Below are positions 53,710 to 62,643 of a stretch of DNA of 64,000 bases, piece by piece; position 1 is the first letter of the stretch; the number at the start of each line of letters is the position of its first letter. Location: NCBI GenBank assembly GCA_009840625.1, contig VXNJ01000001.1:248001-312000 (forward strand), read 5' to 3'. Source of the stretch: Chloroflexota bacterium (GTDB taxonomy: Bacteria > Chloroflexota > UBA11872 > VXNJ01). The position numbers and the translations under genes were made by a program. The notes beneath the pieces were generated by a model. The model was given only the letters and a program-made list of their open reading frames with translations. It was not told where the DNA came from and made no database searches.

Positions 53710-53955
53710 ATGACCAAAAGATTGCACGTCATCTTGGATGAAGTGGAGTTTCGCGAGACTCAGCGCATTGCGCGCCGCCATCGCGTGACCGTGTCCGAAT
53801 GGGTCCGCCGTGCCCTGCGGCAAGCGCGCCGCGATTCACTCGCATCCGTCGACGCCAAGCTCGCGGCAATCGCCGCTGCGACGCGGCATCAGTACCCGAC
53901 ATCCGACATTGACCAAATGCTGGACGAAATCGACGCGGGACGCGATTCGAACTGA
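53710..53955 (+). CDS. Ribbon-helix-helix antitoxin-like protein
   Basis: 81 aa. The N-terminal strand and helices (MTKRLHVILDEVEFRETQRI, then VTVSEWVRRALRQARR) form a ribbon-helix-helix DNA-binding domain. The C-terminal DIDQMLDEIDAGR should bind a toxin. I chose the ATG at 53710 as the earlier frame (53650) is not family-like. The partner toxin directly downstream is decayed, so this is an orphan or recently orphaned antitoxin. Confidence 0.78.
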   Translation: MTKRLHVILDEVEFRETQRIARRHRVTVSEWVRRALRQARRDSLASVDAKLAAIAAATRHQYPTSDIDQMLDEIDAGRDSN

Positions 53956-54347
53956 TATTCATCGGTTCCAACGTTCCGACGATTCTGGTCGGAGCTTCCC
54001 ACCCAATCAAGGAACGGGCCGCGATGCTGCCGGGTCGATTGGCCGCGGAAGGAGAAATATTCGCGCCCGATGTCGAGGTTTATCAGGAAATCCTGCATCG
54101 ATACGCAGCATTGAATCGCGCCGACGCCAATGAACCCGCGTCACCCTTCTGGACGCAATCGCCGACGAAGTATTCGCACTCGAACTGGCCCAGCTCCCCG
54201 GCGCCCAAAAGTTGATCGGGTCGATTCGCGGCGTTTCAGCGCGCGACGCGGTCTTTGCCGCGATCACGCGGTCGGGTTGGTTTTTTGGAGATCTTCCGCT
54301 TCGACCGGAGATTTGACCGGTATCCCGGGATTTCCCGAATCAGCTGA
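53952..54347 (+). pseudogene. PIN-domain toxin pseudogene with two frameshifts
   Basis: The N-terminus IFIGSNVPTILVG starts at a CTG that overlaps the antitoxin stop (CTGA). Frame one runs to about 54140 (VYQEILHRYAALNRADANEPA). The sequence then continues in a second frame (VTLLDAIADEVFALELAQL, IRGVSARDAVF) to about 54275, then in the third frame after a T6 run (54281-54286) as EIFRFDRRFDRYPGISRIS and a stop at 54345-54347. The three pieces together make one PIN toxin of normal length. A sequencing error at T6 could explain only one of the shifts. Confidence 0.85.
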
Positions 54348-54490
54348 CTAGCGACGGCCCGAAGCCGGATTATTCGTCCGGCAACCGGAACTTATCGGAT
54401 TTGCTGCTCGCGGACCGGTCGAGGTGAAGATTAGTGAGGAGATCGATCCATTCGTCTCCCGGCCACCGTTCGCACCTGCAAAGGCAAACC

Positions 54491-55975
54491 ATGCGCGCCA
54501 TCATGGTCATGTTTGACTCGCTCAACCGGCATTTCCTGCCCAACTACGGCTGCGACTGGACGCACGCACCCAATTTCCGGCGGCTTGGCGAACGCACGGT
54601 CACATTCGACCAGGCCTGGGTCGGGAGCATGCCCTGCATGCCGGCTCGCCGCGAGCTCCACACCGGCCGTTACAACTTCCTGCACCGCGCCTGGGGTCCG
54701 CTCGAGCCGTTCGACGATTCGGCCCCGGAAATCATGAAGGAATCGGGCACCTACTGCCACTTCACAACCGACCACCAGCACTACTTCGAAGATGGCGGCT
54801 CAACCTTTCACGCCCGCTACAACACCTGGTCTTTTCACCGCGGTCACGAGGGTGACGCCTGGAAAGGCGAGGTCGCCGACCCCGAATTGCCCAAGGGCCT
54901 CACGCTTGACCAACGAGCCGGCTACACCTGGCGCCAGGACTGGGTCAACCGCAAATACCTGAAAGAGCAGGACCAGCTGCCCCAGGCCAAAACGTTTGCC
55001 GACGGCATCGAATTCTTGCGAACCAATCGTGATGCGGACAACTGGTTCTTGCAGATTGAAACCTTCGATCCGCACGAGCCCTTTTACACCCTCGATGAAT
55101 ACAAGGACCTGTACCCGCACGAGTACGACGGGCCGCATTTTGACTGGCCGAGTTACGGCCGCGTCACCGAGCCCGACCACATGGTTCAGCACATGCGCTA
55201 CGAATACGCCGCCACTCTTTCGATGTGCGACCACTACTTGGGGCAAATACTCGACGAGATGGACCGGCAGCAGATGTGGGAGGACACGATGCTGATCGTG
55301 ACCACCGACCACGGCTTCCTGCTTGGCGAACATGGCTGGTGGGCCAAGATGGTGCAGCCGTTCTACAACGAGGTTGCCCGCATTCCGTTCTTTGTCTGGG
55401 ACCCGCGGTCGGGACGGCGCGGCGTACGCAACCAGAACCTGGTTCAGAACATCGACGTACCGGCCACCCTGCTGGAGTACTTCGGGATCGAACGCCCGCC
55501 CGATATGCAGGGAATCCCGTTGCGCGAAACGGTGGCCGACGGCTCGCCGACGCGGGAGGGGATCCTCTTTGGAATGTTCGGGGCGCACGTTAACTACACC
55601 GACGGGCGATACGTCTACATGCGCGGTCCGGTTGACCGCGAAATCGGCTACGAGCTCAACCACTACACCCTGATGGCCACCCACATGCGCAACCGCATGC
55701 CGGTATCCGAACTGCAGGATGTAAGACTGGCCGAGCCGTTCTCCTTCACCAAGGGAGTGCGGACCGCCAAGATCTCGGCCCTCTCGCCCGAAGCCAGATA
55801 CCTTTCCTGGCCGATCGATATGAGCACCCATCTATTCGACCTGCACAACGACCCGGGCCAGGAAAACGAGATCAGCAACGCGCAACTGGAGGCCGACCTC
55901 GGCCGCAAAGTAGCCGCGCTGATGAAGGCCAACGACGCCCCGCCGGAGCAATTCGACCGCGTGGGATTGAGTTAG
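54491..55975 (+). CDS. Sulfatase, type I formylglycine family (distant copy 3)
   Basis: The formylglycine motif is CMPARRELHTG, which fits CxPxR. MFDSLNRHFLPNYG at the start and VTTDHGFLLGEHGWW near 280 supply metal ligands. Diverged from the other two sulfatases here. I chose the ATG at 54491 (494 aa), just before the first beta strand, with AAAGG upstream. Followed after 80 bp by an SMP-30 gene on the same strand. Confidence 0.9.
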   Translation: MRAIMVMFDSLNRHFLPNYGCDWTHAPNFRRLGERTVTFDQAWVGSMPCMPARRELHTGRYNFLHRAWGPLEPFDDSAPEIMKESGTYCHFTTDHQHYFEDGGSTFHARYNTWSFHRGHEGDAWKGEVADPELPKGLTLDQRAGYTWRQDWVNRKYLKEQDQLPQAKTFADGIEFLRTNRDADNWFLQIETFDPHEPFYTLDEYKDLYPHEYDGPHFDWPSYGRVTEPDHMVQHMRYEYAATLSMCDHYLGQILDEMDRQQMWEDTMLIVTTDHGFLLGEHGWWAKMVQPFYNEVARIPFFVWDPRSGRRGVRNQNLVQNIDVPATLLEYFGIERPPDMQGIPLRETVADGSPTREGILFGMFGAHVNYTDGRYVYMRGPVDREIGYELNHYTLMATHMRNRMPVSELQDVRLAEPFSFTKGVRTAKISALSPEARYLSWPIDMSTHLFDLHNDPGQENEISNAQLEADLGRKVAALMKANDAPPEQFDRVGLS

Positions 55976-56055
55976 ACGGCCGGCGTTGGCCCGAGGCTCC
56001 CACGACGTCTGACTGACCGCAGGAGCAAGATGATCAATCCAATTGGAGGGAACCC

Positions 56056-56928
56056 ATGACCCAGGTAGAACTGATAGTCGACGCACGCGCCGGCACCGGG
56101 GAGGGTCCGGTCTGGGACGAACGCACCCGCAAGCTGGTCTGGGTTGACATCCCCGGCTGCGCCGTGCACCACTACGACCCCGACACCGGCGCCGACCTGG
56201 CGATCGACCTTGGCGACCGGATGCCGGGTTGCATTCTGATCCGCGACTCGGGCGGGTACGCGGTCGGGACCCAGCACGGGTTCTTCGGAATGTCCGACTC
56301 GAACATCCTGACCGAGATCTGCGCGATCGAGGCCGACGATCCGGTAACGCGCATGAACGATGGGAAGTGCGACCGGGCCGGTCGGATCTGGGCCGGCACG
56401 ATGGCCCACGCCGAGAACGCCCCCGGGGCGGGCAAGTTCTACCGAATCGACCCCGACCACTCGGTCACCACCATCCTGGACAGCGTGACCATTTCCAACG
56501 GCACCGACTGGAGTCTTGACAACTCGCTGATGTACTACATCGACACGCCGACCCAGAACATCGACGTGTTCGACTTCGATTTCGAGAGCGGGGTCGCCAC
56601 CAACCGGCGGCCGCTGGTCCAGGTCGAAGAGGGAATGTGGCCGGACGGGATGACGGTGGACGTCGAGGGCAACCTCTGGCTGGCCCTCTACGGGGGCAGC
56701 GCGGTCCGCTGCTACTCGCCCGCGGGCAGCCTTATGGAGGTGATCGAGATGCCAGCCAGCCAGATCACGTCGGTCGCGTTCGGCGGCGACGATTACATGG
56801 ATCTCTACATCACCAGTTCAGCCAAGAACCTCTCGCCGGCCGAACTCGATGCCGAGACCGGCCCCGGCGGACTATTCGTCTGTCGACCCGGCGTCAAAGG
56901 CCGACCGGCGGCAACTTTCGCCGGTTAG
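56056..56928 (+). CDS. SMP-30/gluconolactonase family protein (second copy)
   Basis: Beta-propeller lactonase. GTGEGPVWD near 14, RMNDGKCDRAGRIWAGTM near 100, SNGTDWSLD near 150 and WPDGMTVD near 200 contain the classic metal ligands (Glu, Asn, Asn, Asp). 290 aa, GGAGGG seven bases before the ATG. A better family match than the copy at 21150. Likely opens sugar lactones produced by a dehydrogenase, feeding the rhamnonate-type dehydratase. Confidence 0.9.
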   Translation: MTQVELIVDARAGTGEGPVWDERTRKLVWVDIPGCAVHHYDPDTGADLAIDLGDRMPGCILIRDSGGYAVGTQHGFFGMSDSNILTEICAIEADDPVTRMNDGKCDRAGRIWAGTMAHAENAPGAGKFYRIDPDHSVTTILDSVTISNGTDWSLDNSLMYYIDTPTQNIDVFDFDFESGVATNRRPLVQVEEGMWPDGMTVDVEGNLWLALYGGSAVRCYSPAGSLMEVIEMPASQITSVAFGGDDYMDLYITSSAKNLSPAELDAETGPGGLFVCRPGVKGRPAATFAG

Positions 56929-56984
56929 GGCAATCGGCGATTGCCCGTGCGGAATAGCCGCCCGGCGTCCCCGGCCGGTTAAGT

Positions 56985-57263
56985 TCAGCCGGCCAGGTCG
57001 GCCCAATCGGCGGCGGAAAACGCCGGCATGGTCTGCGTCGTCAGCAACCCCTTCTGGGCGTACTCGAGCATCGCCGCGGCGCACTCGCCGTTGCCCGGGA
57101 AGTCGAGCACCAGAACGATGTCCAGGGCGCCCATGGTCAGGTATGCGTCGACGACGCTGCCACCGTGGCTCTCGCACACAGCCGTGATCTGCGGGGTGCC
57201 CTCGGCGATAGTCTTCTGGTCGATGGCGTCGGTGAATTTTGCAAGGACAACGTATCGTTGCAT
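56985..57263 (-). CDS. GYD-domain protein
   Basis: 92 aa. MQRYVVLAKFTD, HGGSVVDAYLTMGALDIVLVLDFP and LLTTQTMPAF follow the GYD pattern. Function not known. I chose the ATG at 57263; a longer frame to 57311 has no support. Confidence 0.82.
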   Translation of the reverse strand: MQRYVVLAKFTDAIDQKTIAEGTPQITAVCESHGGSVVDAYLTMGALDIVLVLDFPGNGECAAAMLEYAQKGLLTTQTMPAFSAADWADLAG

Positions 57264-57343
57264 GGATAAGAACCTTTTTTGCAAGCCGGGCTGGACGCTG
57301 ATGTCGAACAAGCATACGGCGATCTCGCAGGAAGGGCCCTGAA

Positions 57344-57790
57344 TTGGACGCCTGGTTCGCCGGACTGTTGGCAGGTTTTTTGGCTACCGTGATGATGACG
57401 GTTGTCTCCACCTACGATCCCCACCAGACAACCCGCCTGTCAGCGATGATCCTGGGCAAGACCCTGGGGGCCGACTACAACACGCTGGCCATGACGATCC
57501 TGGGGATCGTCCTCCACTTTGGCTATGGATCAACCGTCGGGGCGCTGGCCGCGTTCGTCGCCGTCGACGTGGCCGGCATCACCAGCTGGCTGTGGGTGTG
57601 GGGCGTTGGCCTGGCGGTCGTTCTGGTGTTTCTGAAGATGGCGATCTGGCACCCGGTTTCGGGACTGCGCGAGGAGCTCTCGAAATTGAGCGAGAAGACC
57701 CGCGAACGGGTCCTAAAGCTCGGCATTCCCGCCCACGCCCTCTACGGGGCTTGTCTAGGAGCCCTGGTGGAGATTTGGGTGACCCCCTAG
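57344..57790 (+). CDS. Small membrane protein, unknown function
   Basis: 148 aa with four hydrophobic segments (about 5-22, 48-72, 80-100 and 125-143) and an amphipathic stretch between the third and fourth (LREELSKLSEKTRERVLK). It resembles uncharacterised YagU-like membrane proteins in look only. TTG start at 57344. Followed by the metallopeptidase gene after 28 bases, so possibly one transcript. Confidence 0.6.
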   Translation: MDAWFAGLLAGFLATVMMTVVSTYDPHQTTRLSAMILGKTLGADYNTLAMTILGIVLHFGYGSTVGALAAFVAVDVAGITSWLWVWGVGLAVVLVFLKMAIWHPVSGLREELSKLSEKTRERVLKLGIPAHALYGACLGALVEIWVTP

Positions 57791-57818
57791 CGCGGACCGT
57801 CTCCTTAAACTCGCGGCG

Positions 57819-58187
57819 ATGGAACGCGACAAATTCCGCAGACTGGTGGACGAAGCCCTCGATTCGCTGCCTGACAGGCTCCGCGCCCGCATCGCAAACC
57901 TCGAGATCGTGGTTGAAAGCCGCCCGACCGCGGAAGACCTGGAACAGGCCGGGCTCGAGCGGGACGACGTCCTGCTCGGCCTGTACCACGGGATCCCGCT
58001 GCCCGACCGCAGCGACGGCTACAGCTTCGCGCTGCCGGACAAGATCAGCATCTACCAGGATCCGATCGAGTCCATTTGCGCCGACGACGACGAGGTGCGC
58101 GAGGAAGTACGGATCACGGTTCTGCACGAGATCGGCCACTATTTCGGGATAGGCGAAGAACGGCTAGGCGAACTGGGAGTGGGCTGA
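57819..58187 (+). CDS. Zincin-like metallopeptidase family protein
   Basis: 122 aa. The zinc motif HEIGHYFGIGEERL near residue 104 is typical of the short 'metallopeptidase family' (PF06262) found across Actinobacteria and Chloroflexota. The YHGIPL and ISIYQDPIE stretches also match. Cytoplasmic; target unknown. Confidence 0.88.
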   Translation: MERDKFRRLVDEALDSLPDRLRARIANLEIVVESRPTAEDLEQAGLERDDVLLGLYHGIPLPDRSDGYSFALPDKISIYQDPIESICADDDEVREEVRITVLHEIGHYFGIGEERLGELGVG

Positions 58188-58291
58188 CCGGTTAGGGCGG
58201 CGGCCGATTGTTCGCCGCCGCGGGCACCAATTTCCGGCCCATCCGCCGCGTTGGCATTCGCCGGTCGATCAGTTCCGGGCCGAGTTCGCTT

Positions 58292-59089
58292 TCAGGACGG
58301 CGCCACGCTCAGTTCGGCGACGATCAGGGCGGCGGCCCCGTGTCCGCCGCCGGAGCTTGATTCGGGCACTTCGGCGCTGGCCTCAGCAGCGACCGGCTGG
58401 CCTTCCCGCACGTATTCGCCGTGGGCATTGCCGTTAAGCGTGACCCTGACGTGGCGCGTCCCCGGCTCCAGCGCGGAGAGATGCAGCCAGGGCCCGTAGG
58501 CGCGGGCGCGCTTGACCCCGTCGACGTACACGTGCGCGTGACCCTCGCCGGCAACGTGCTCCCGGCCCGCGCCTTCGGGGGACCACTTGAATCCGATGGT
58601 GGAAATCTGCAGGTTCAGGCCGTCCACCGAATCGGGAGTAAGCGTGATCGCAACGCTCATTTCCGACGGCGCCGGCACCGCCCCGCCGTGGCTCATCGCG
58701 CCCGCCTCCATCGCGGCCCCGGAATCTCGATCACCGGCCATCGCGGCCGGGCCGGCGGAAATCAGGTGCAATTCCACATCGAACTGGCCCACATAGGTCG
58801 TATCCAGTTCGATCCGGGCCGGTTCGCCGGCCCGCACCGCGACCACGTCGGGGAGGCCGTGGGCATGCAGCGTGGCGTCGGCGTCGGAATCGATCAGCAA
58901 GGTGACGGCGTCGCCCTGCCGGGCGGAGATCGACCCCGCCCCGCCCACGATCGCCCCATTCTGGACGACTATTTCGACTACCTGCTCCACCGGTTCGTTG
59001 GCGCAAGCGGCCAGCAGCGCCGCCACGATCAATACGGCGGCGGCTGCGCGGCCAAGCCGGCATCCGGCAGCTAGGTATTTCCGTCCCAA
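58292..59089 (-). CDS. Lipoprotein with cupredoxin-like and His-rich metal-binding regions
   Basis: 265 aa. A signal peptide ends in the lipobox LLAAC with Cys29. Residues about 38-112 look like a cupredoxin-like beta fold (ISARQGDAVTLLIDSDA, LHAHGLP, TYVGQFDVELH). A Met/His linker (AMEAGAMSHGG) follows. The C-terminal half has GEGHAHVYVDGVKRARAYGP and LHLSALEPGTRHVRVTLNG. I infer copper or other metal handling on the outer face of the membrane. The TTG start at 59089 is the only one before the signal. Confidence 0.65.
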   Translation of the reverse strand: MGRKYLAAGCRLGRAAAAVLIVAALLAACANEPVEQVVEIVVQNGAIVGGAGSISARQGDAVTLLIDSDADATLHAHGLPDVVAVRAGEPARIELDTTYVGQFDVELHLISAGPAAMAGDRDSGAAMEAGAMSHGGAVPAPSEMSVAITLTPDSVDGLNLQISTIGFKWSPEGAGREHVAGEGHAHVYVDGVKRARAYGPWLHLSALEPGTRHVRVTLNGNAHGEYVREGQPVAAEASAEVPESSSGGGHGAAALIVAELSVAPS

Positions 59090-59121
59090 ATTCCCAAGGA
59101 TCGTAGCGACGCCGCCGACGG

Positions 59122-60129
59122 TCAGATCAATCCGATCCGCTCGTAAATTCGATCCCGGGTCGCATCAGCGACCGGTCCGGCCCGTTCGGCGCCGGCGGCC
59201 AGGAGCGCATCGAGCCGGCCAGGTTCGCGGGTCAACTCGAGGTACCTGCTGCGCAACGGCCGCAGGGTCTCGATCAGAGCGTCGGCGACGCGGTCTTTGA
59301 GCTGGCCGTATCCGAGCCCGTCGAATTCTGCTTCGATCTCGTCCTCGGCCCGCCCGTCCAGCGCCTGATAAATCGAAAGCAGGTTGTAGACCCCCGGACG
59401 CTGCGGGTCGAATCGGATCGAATTCTCCGAATCGGTGACCGCCCGGCGGACCTTGCGCCGGATCTGGTCGGGGTCGTCCAGGACCATGACCTCGCCGGAG
59501 TGGTCCCGGTTGGACTTGCTCATCTTGGCGGCCGGGTTTGTGAGCGACATGACTCGGGCGGCCTTCGGCGGGATCGCCGCCTGCGGGACCACCACGGTGC
59601 CTTTGCCGAGTTGCTTGTTCAATCGCTCGGCCGCATCGCGCGTCAACTCAAGGTGCTGACGCTGGTCGTCACCGACCGGGACGTGGGTGGCGTCGTAGAG
59701 CAGGATGTCGGAGGCCATCAGGGCCGGATAGGTAAACAGCCCGGTCGAGGCGCGTTCGCGGTTCTGGCCGGCTTTGTCCTTGAACTGGGTCATGCGCTCG
59801 AGCCAGCCCAGCGGGATGTAGCAGTTCAGGACCCAGGCAATCTCGGCATGGGCGGACAGGTGCGACTGCTGGAAGAGGACCGAACGCTTGGGGTCGATTC
59901 CAGCCGCGATCAGGATCCCGGCAACTTCACGGATGTTGGCGCGCAGCAGCTGGGGGTCCTGCGGGACGGTGAGCGCGTGCAGATCGACGATTACGAAGTA
60001 GTTTTCGGCCCGGTCCTGGTTGGCCGCCCAGTGGCGGATCGCGCCCAGGTAGTTGCCGATGTGGATGTTTCCGGTCGGCTGTATCCCGGACAGGACGCGG
60101 GCGCGGGGTTCGGCGGGCTGGTCAGTCAA
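59122..60129 (-). CDS. trpS: Tryptophanyl-tRNA synthetase
   Basis: Class I synthetase. The HIGH motif reads HIGN at 23-26 and KMSKS is in AAKMSKSN. I chose the TTG at 60129 (335 aa), which overlaps the stop of the preceding gene (AATTGA) and starts just before VLSGIQPTG. An earlier frame to 60189 is not family-like. Confidence 0.95.
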   Translation of the reverse strand: MTDQPAEPRARVLSGIQPTGNIHIGNYLGAIRHWAANQDRAENYFVIVDLHALTVPQDPQLLRANIREVAGILIAAGIDPKRSVLFQQSHLSAHAEIAWVLNCYIPLGWLERMTQFKDKAGQNRERASTGLFTYPALMASDILLYDATHVPVGDDQRQHLELTRDAAERLNKQLGKGTVVVPQAAIPPKAARVMSLTNPAAKMSKSNRDHSGEVMVLDDPDQIRRKVRRAVTDSENSIRFDPQRPGVYNLLSIYQALDGRAEDEIEAEFDGLGYGQLKDRVADALIETLRPLRSRYLELTREPGRLDALLAAGAERAGPVADATRDRIYERIGLI

Positions 60130-60842
60130 TTGGGAATGAAGTGGTTGGCGAGGAGGTGCTCGAAGATCGCGTCCGAGCAATCGTCGCAATAGCTGGGATC
60201 GTATTCGTCTTCGGCGTGGGCAAAGTCTAGGAGGGTTTCCACGGTCGGGGCGTGCCGCATTACGCAGGCATCGTTGAGACAGTGCCAGTCGCCCCAGGAA
60301 AGCTCGGCGTTTTCGCGACCGGCGGGAACCGCTTCCATGATGTGGCCAAGCGAGTGCATGGCCAGCCGGGCCAGCGCCAGCTTGCGCTCGGCCGAGCGCC
60401 GGATCTGGCGCACCCGGTTGACGGATATGACCGCCGCAAGGTTCGGTTCGGTGGCCGAAAGCGCAAATGACGGGTCCTCGCCGGCCATGCGCTCCGGTAC
60501 GTCGTGCAGGTCGTGGTGGATGATGGCCAGATCGTAGTGGGCCCCCATCTGTTGCCAGGGTTCCTGGCGGATCGTCTCAATGAAACGGCGTCCGTCGATC
60601 ACCCCCGAGGCCTCATCGAGGCTCTGCTCGACGTAGTAAAGGGTCGACCAGTAGGGCGAGCCCTTGTCGACCGAGGGTATGTGCCAGGTCCCCAGCGGCC
60701 GCAGGTGCGGGCGCGTCAGGCCGATGCCGGTATCGGCGGCCAGCAAGAAGGCGTGCTCGAGCGCGCCGGCGGCGCCGTCGATTACCGCCCGGGCCTCAGT
60801 CATCGTGACCTCGGGCGTCCATTGGACCGAGATCGATTTCAC
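60126..60842 (-). CDS. Archaemetzincin-like protein with altered active site
   Basis: The zinc module of archaemetzincins is HExxH, then C-x4-C-x-M, then C-x2-C. Here HSLGH is at 163-167, HCLNDACVM at 187-195 and CDDC at 219-222, so both Cys pairs and the Met turn are in place but the catalytic Glu is Ser. I chose the GTG at 60842 (238 aa), overlapping the pepA stop (GTGA). It lies between pepA and trpS. Probably a non-peptidase or altered relative. Confidence 0.65.
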   Translation of the reverse strand: MKSISVQWTPEVTMTEARAVIDGAAGALEHAFLLAADTGIGLTRPHLRPLGTWHIPSVDKGSPYWSTLYYVEQSLDEASGVIDGRRFIETIRQEPWQQMGAHYDLAIIHHDLHDVPERMAGEDPSFALSATEPNLAAVISVNRVRQIRRSAERKLALARLAMHSLGHIMEAVPAGRENAELSWGDWHCLNDACVMRHAPTVETLLDFAHAEDEYDPSYCDDCSDAIFEHLLANHFIPN

Positions 60843-62377
60843 TGCGCGGTAGTCGCGTCCCCGGCCAGCGGGCCCGGCCAATCACGGACCAGTTGCGTGA
60901 TCAGGCGCACCCCGACCCCCTTGCCGCCGCCCTGCCAGAGCGGGGTCTTCTTGCCCTCGTAGGCAGTACCGGCGATGTCCAGGTGGGCGAACGGGTATTG
61001 GCCGGCGAAGTGCTTGAGAAACATTCCGCCGTTGATCGAGCCCGCGGCGCGCCCGCCGGTGTTGTCCAGATCGCCGGTCTTGGCCTTAATGTTCTCTTCG
61101 TATTCGTCCCAGAGCGGCAGTTCCCAGACGCGTTCGTTGACCTTGTCGCCGGCCCGCGAAAGCCGGTCGGCCAACTCCGGGCTGGTGACCATCATCCCGG
61201 TCGCGAAGTGTCCGAGGGCGATCACAACCGCGCCGGTGAGGGTGGCCATGTCGACGATGGCGTCGGGTTCGAAGGTCTGGGCGTGGCAGAGCGCGTCGGC
61301 CAGAATCATCCGCCCCTCCGCGTCGGTGGAGACGATCTCGACCGTCTTGCCGTTGGAAGCGGTGACCACGTCCGACGGCCGCAGGGCGCGGCCGGACGGC
61401 ATGTTCTCGACCGTCGGGACGATGCCGACCACCTTGAGGGCGGGTTTGAGGCGGGCGACCGCGAGCATTGTGCCGATCGTGGCCGCGGCCCCCGACATGT
61501 CGAACTTCATGTCCTCCATACGGGCGCTGGGCTTGATCGAAATACCGCCGGTATCGAACGACACGCCCTTGCCGACCACCGCCAGGGTGCCGGCCGCAGC
61601 CTGATCGGGCTCGTAGATCATGGTGATCAGGTGCGGCGGCTGTTCGGATCCCTGGGCCACCGCCAGCAGCGAACCCATCCCGGCCGCGCGCATCTGATCC
61701 TGGTCCATGGTCGAACAGTCGAGACCCTCGCTTTCGGACATTTGGCGGGCGGCCTCGGCGATCGCCCCGGGCGTCATGTCGTTGGGCGGGGAGTTCTGCA
61801 GGTTGCGGGCCAGGATCACCCCGTCGGCGATCGCGTTGCCGGCAGCCATGCCCTTGGCAAGTTCATCGAGACTGGCGGCGTCGAATTCGACCAGCTCGAC
61901 GGTCGCGAGCTCGGGGTCGGAATCGTCGTCGGCGCGGATGGTCTTGTACTTGTCGAAGCGGTAGACCGCCAGCCGCGCCCCCAGGATCGTGGCCTCGGCC
62001 GCGGCGGCCGGAGACAACCCGCCGACGCCGGCCCCGAAGGCGACGATCGCGGCCCGCTTGGACCCGGCTTTGGCGGCTGCAGCGACCCCGGCCGCAGCGG
62101 CTTCGGCGGCGGCCTCGGCGCTGAACTTGGCGGCGTCCCCGAGCCCGACGACCACGACCCGGTCGGCGGTCAATTCCGGGCCGGGGTAGAGCGTGAGGAC
62201 CTGGTTGGCCCGTCCGCTCAGGTCGCCCAGCCGCGCGACCTTGGAAATCTGGCCGCCGAGCCTGGCATCAACCGCGCCGGTCGCACCCGCGGGGGCGGTC
62301 ACGCCCGCGAACAGGTTCACGATGATCGTGTCGGCGTCGGTGGCGCAAATGTCGCCGGACGTAAGCAACGTCTGCAA
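60839..62377 (-). CDS. pepA: Leucyl aminopeptidase (M17)
   Basis: Dinuclear metal aminopeptidase, hexameric. Metal and catalytic segments are VGKGVSFDTGGIS, the Lys in SIKPS, STDAEGRMIL and LTGAVVIALG. I chose the TTG at 62377 (512 aa), with AAGGA seven bases upstream; an ATG at 62437 adds 20 basic residues. Overlaps the archaemetzincin-like gene by 4 nt, which joins two predicted metallopeptidase folds in one transcript. Confidence 0.92.
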   Translation of the reverse strand: MQTLLTSGDICATDADTIIVNLFAGVTAPAGATGAVDARLGGQISKVARLGDLSGRANQVLTLYPGPELTADRVVVVGLGDAAKFSAEAAAEAAAAGVAAAAKAGSKRAAIVAFGAGVGGLSPAAAAEATILGARLAVYRFDKYKTIRADDDSDPELATVELVEFDAASLDELAKGMAAGNAIADGVILARNLQNSPPNDMTPGAIAEAARQMSESEGLDCSTMDQDQMRAAGMGSLLAVAQGSEQPPHLITMIYEPDQAAAGTLAVVGKGVSFDTGGISIKPSARMEDMKFDMSGAAATIGTMLAVARLKPALKVVGIVPTVENMPSGRALRPSDVVTASNGKTVEIVSTDAEGRMILADALCHAQTFEPDAIVDMATLTGAVVIALGHFATGMMVTSPELADRLSRAGDKVNERVWELPLWDEYEENIKAKTGDLDNTGGRAAGSINGGMFLKHFAGQYPFAHLDIAGTAYEGKKTPLWQGGGKGVGVRLITQLVRDWPGPLAGDATTAQ

Positions 62378-62643
62378 GGCCGGGTCCTTCTTAGCAAGAT
62401 GGGGCGTGGATCGCGCGCAGCCACGGCGGGCGGGCAAGGATAAAGATTCTAGGGGTGCCCGCGGCTACGACCGGTCGTCGGTCGGGCGGATCGGGTGCGC
62501 CCGCGGAAGATCCGAAACGCTCAATTCAAGGCTTCCGTTCCTGCCGCCCGGCGCCCTTCCCACAATCGGTCCGCCGCGCCGCCGCCGTGCGCAAAAATGC
62601 AGGCGGACAGTTTCGTTCCCAACCCGCTAGGCATCGCCCCATC

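Noticed and set aside
60893-62443. 516-codon plus-strand frame opposite pepA
   Set aside because: Shadow of an intact M17 peptidase; Gly/His/Arg-rich with no recognisable domain.
62467-62478. 12-bp perfect palindrome ACGACCGGTCGT in the pepA/oxidoreductase gap
   Set aside because: About 15 such palindromes are expected by chance in 64 kb, so it is not evidence for an operator on its own.
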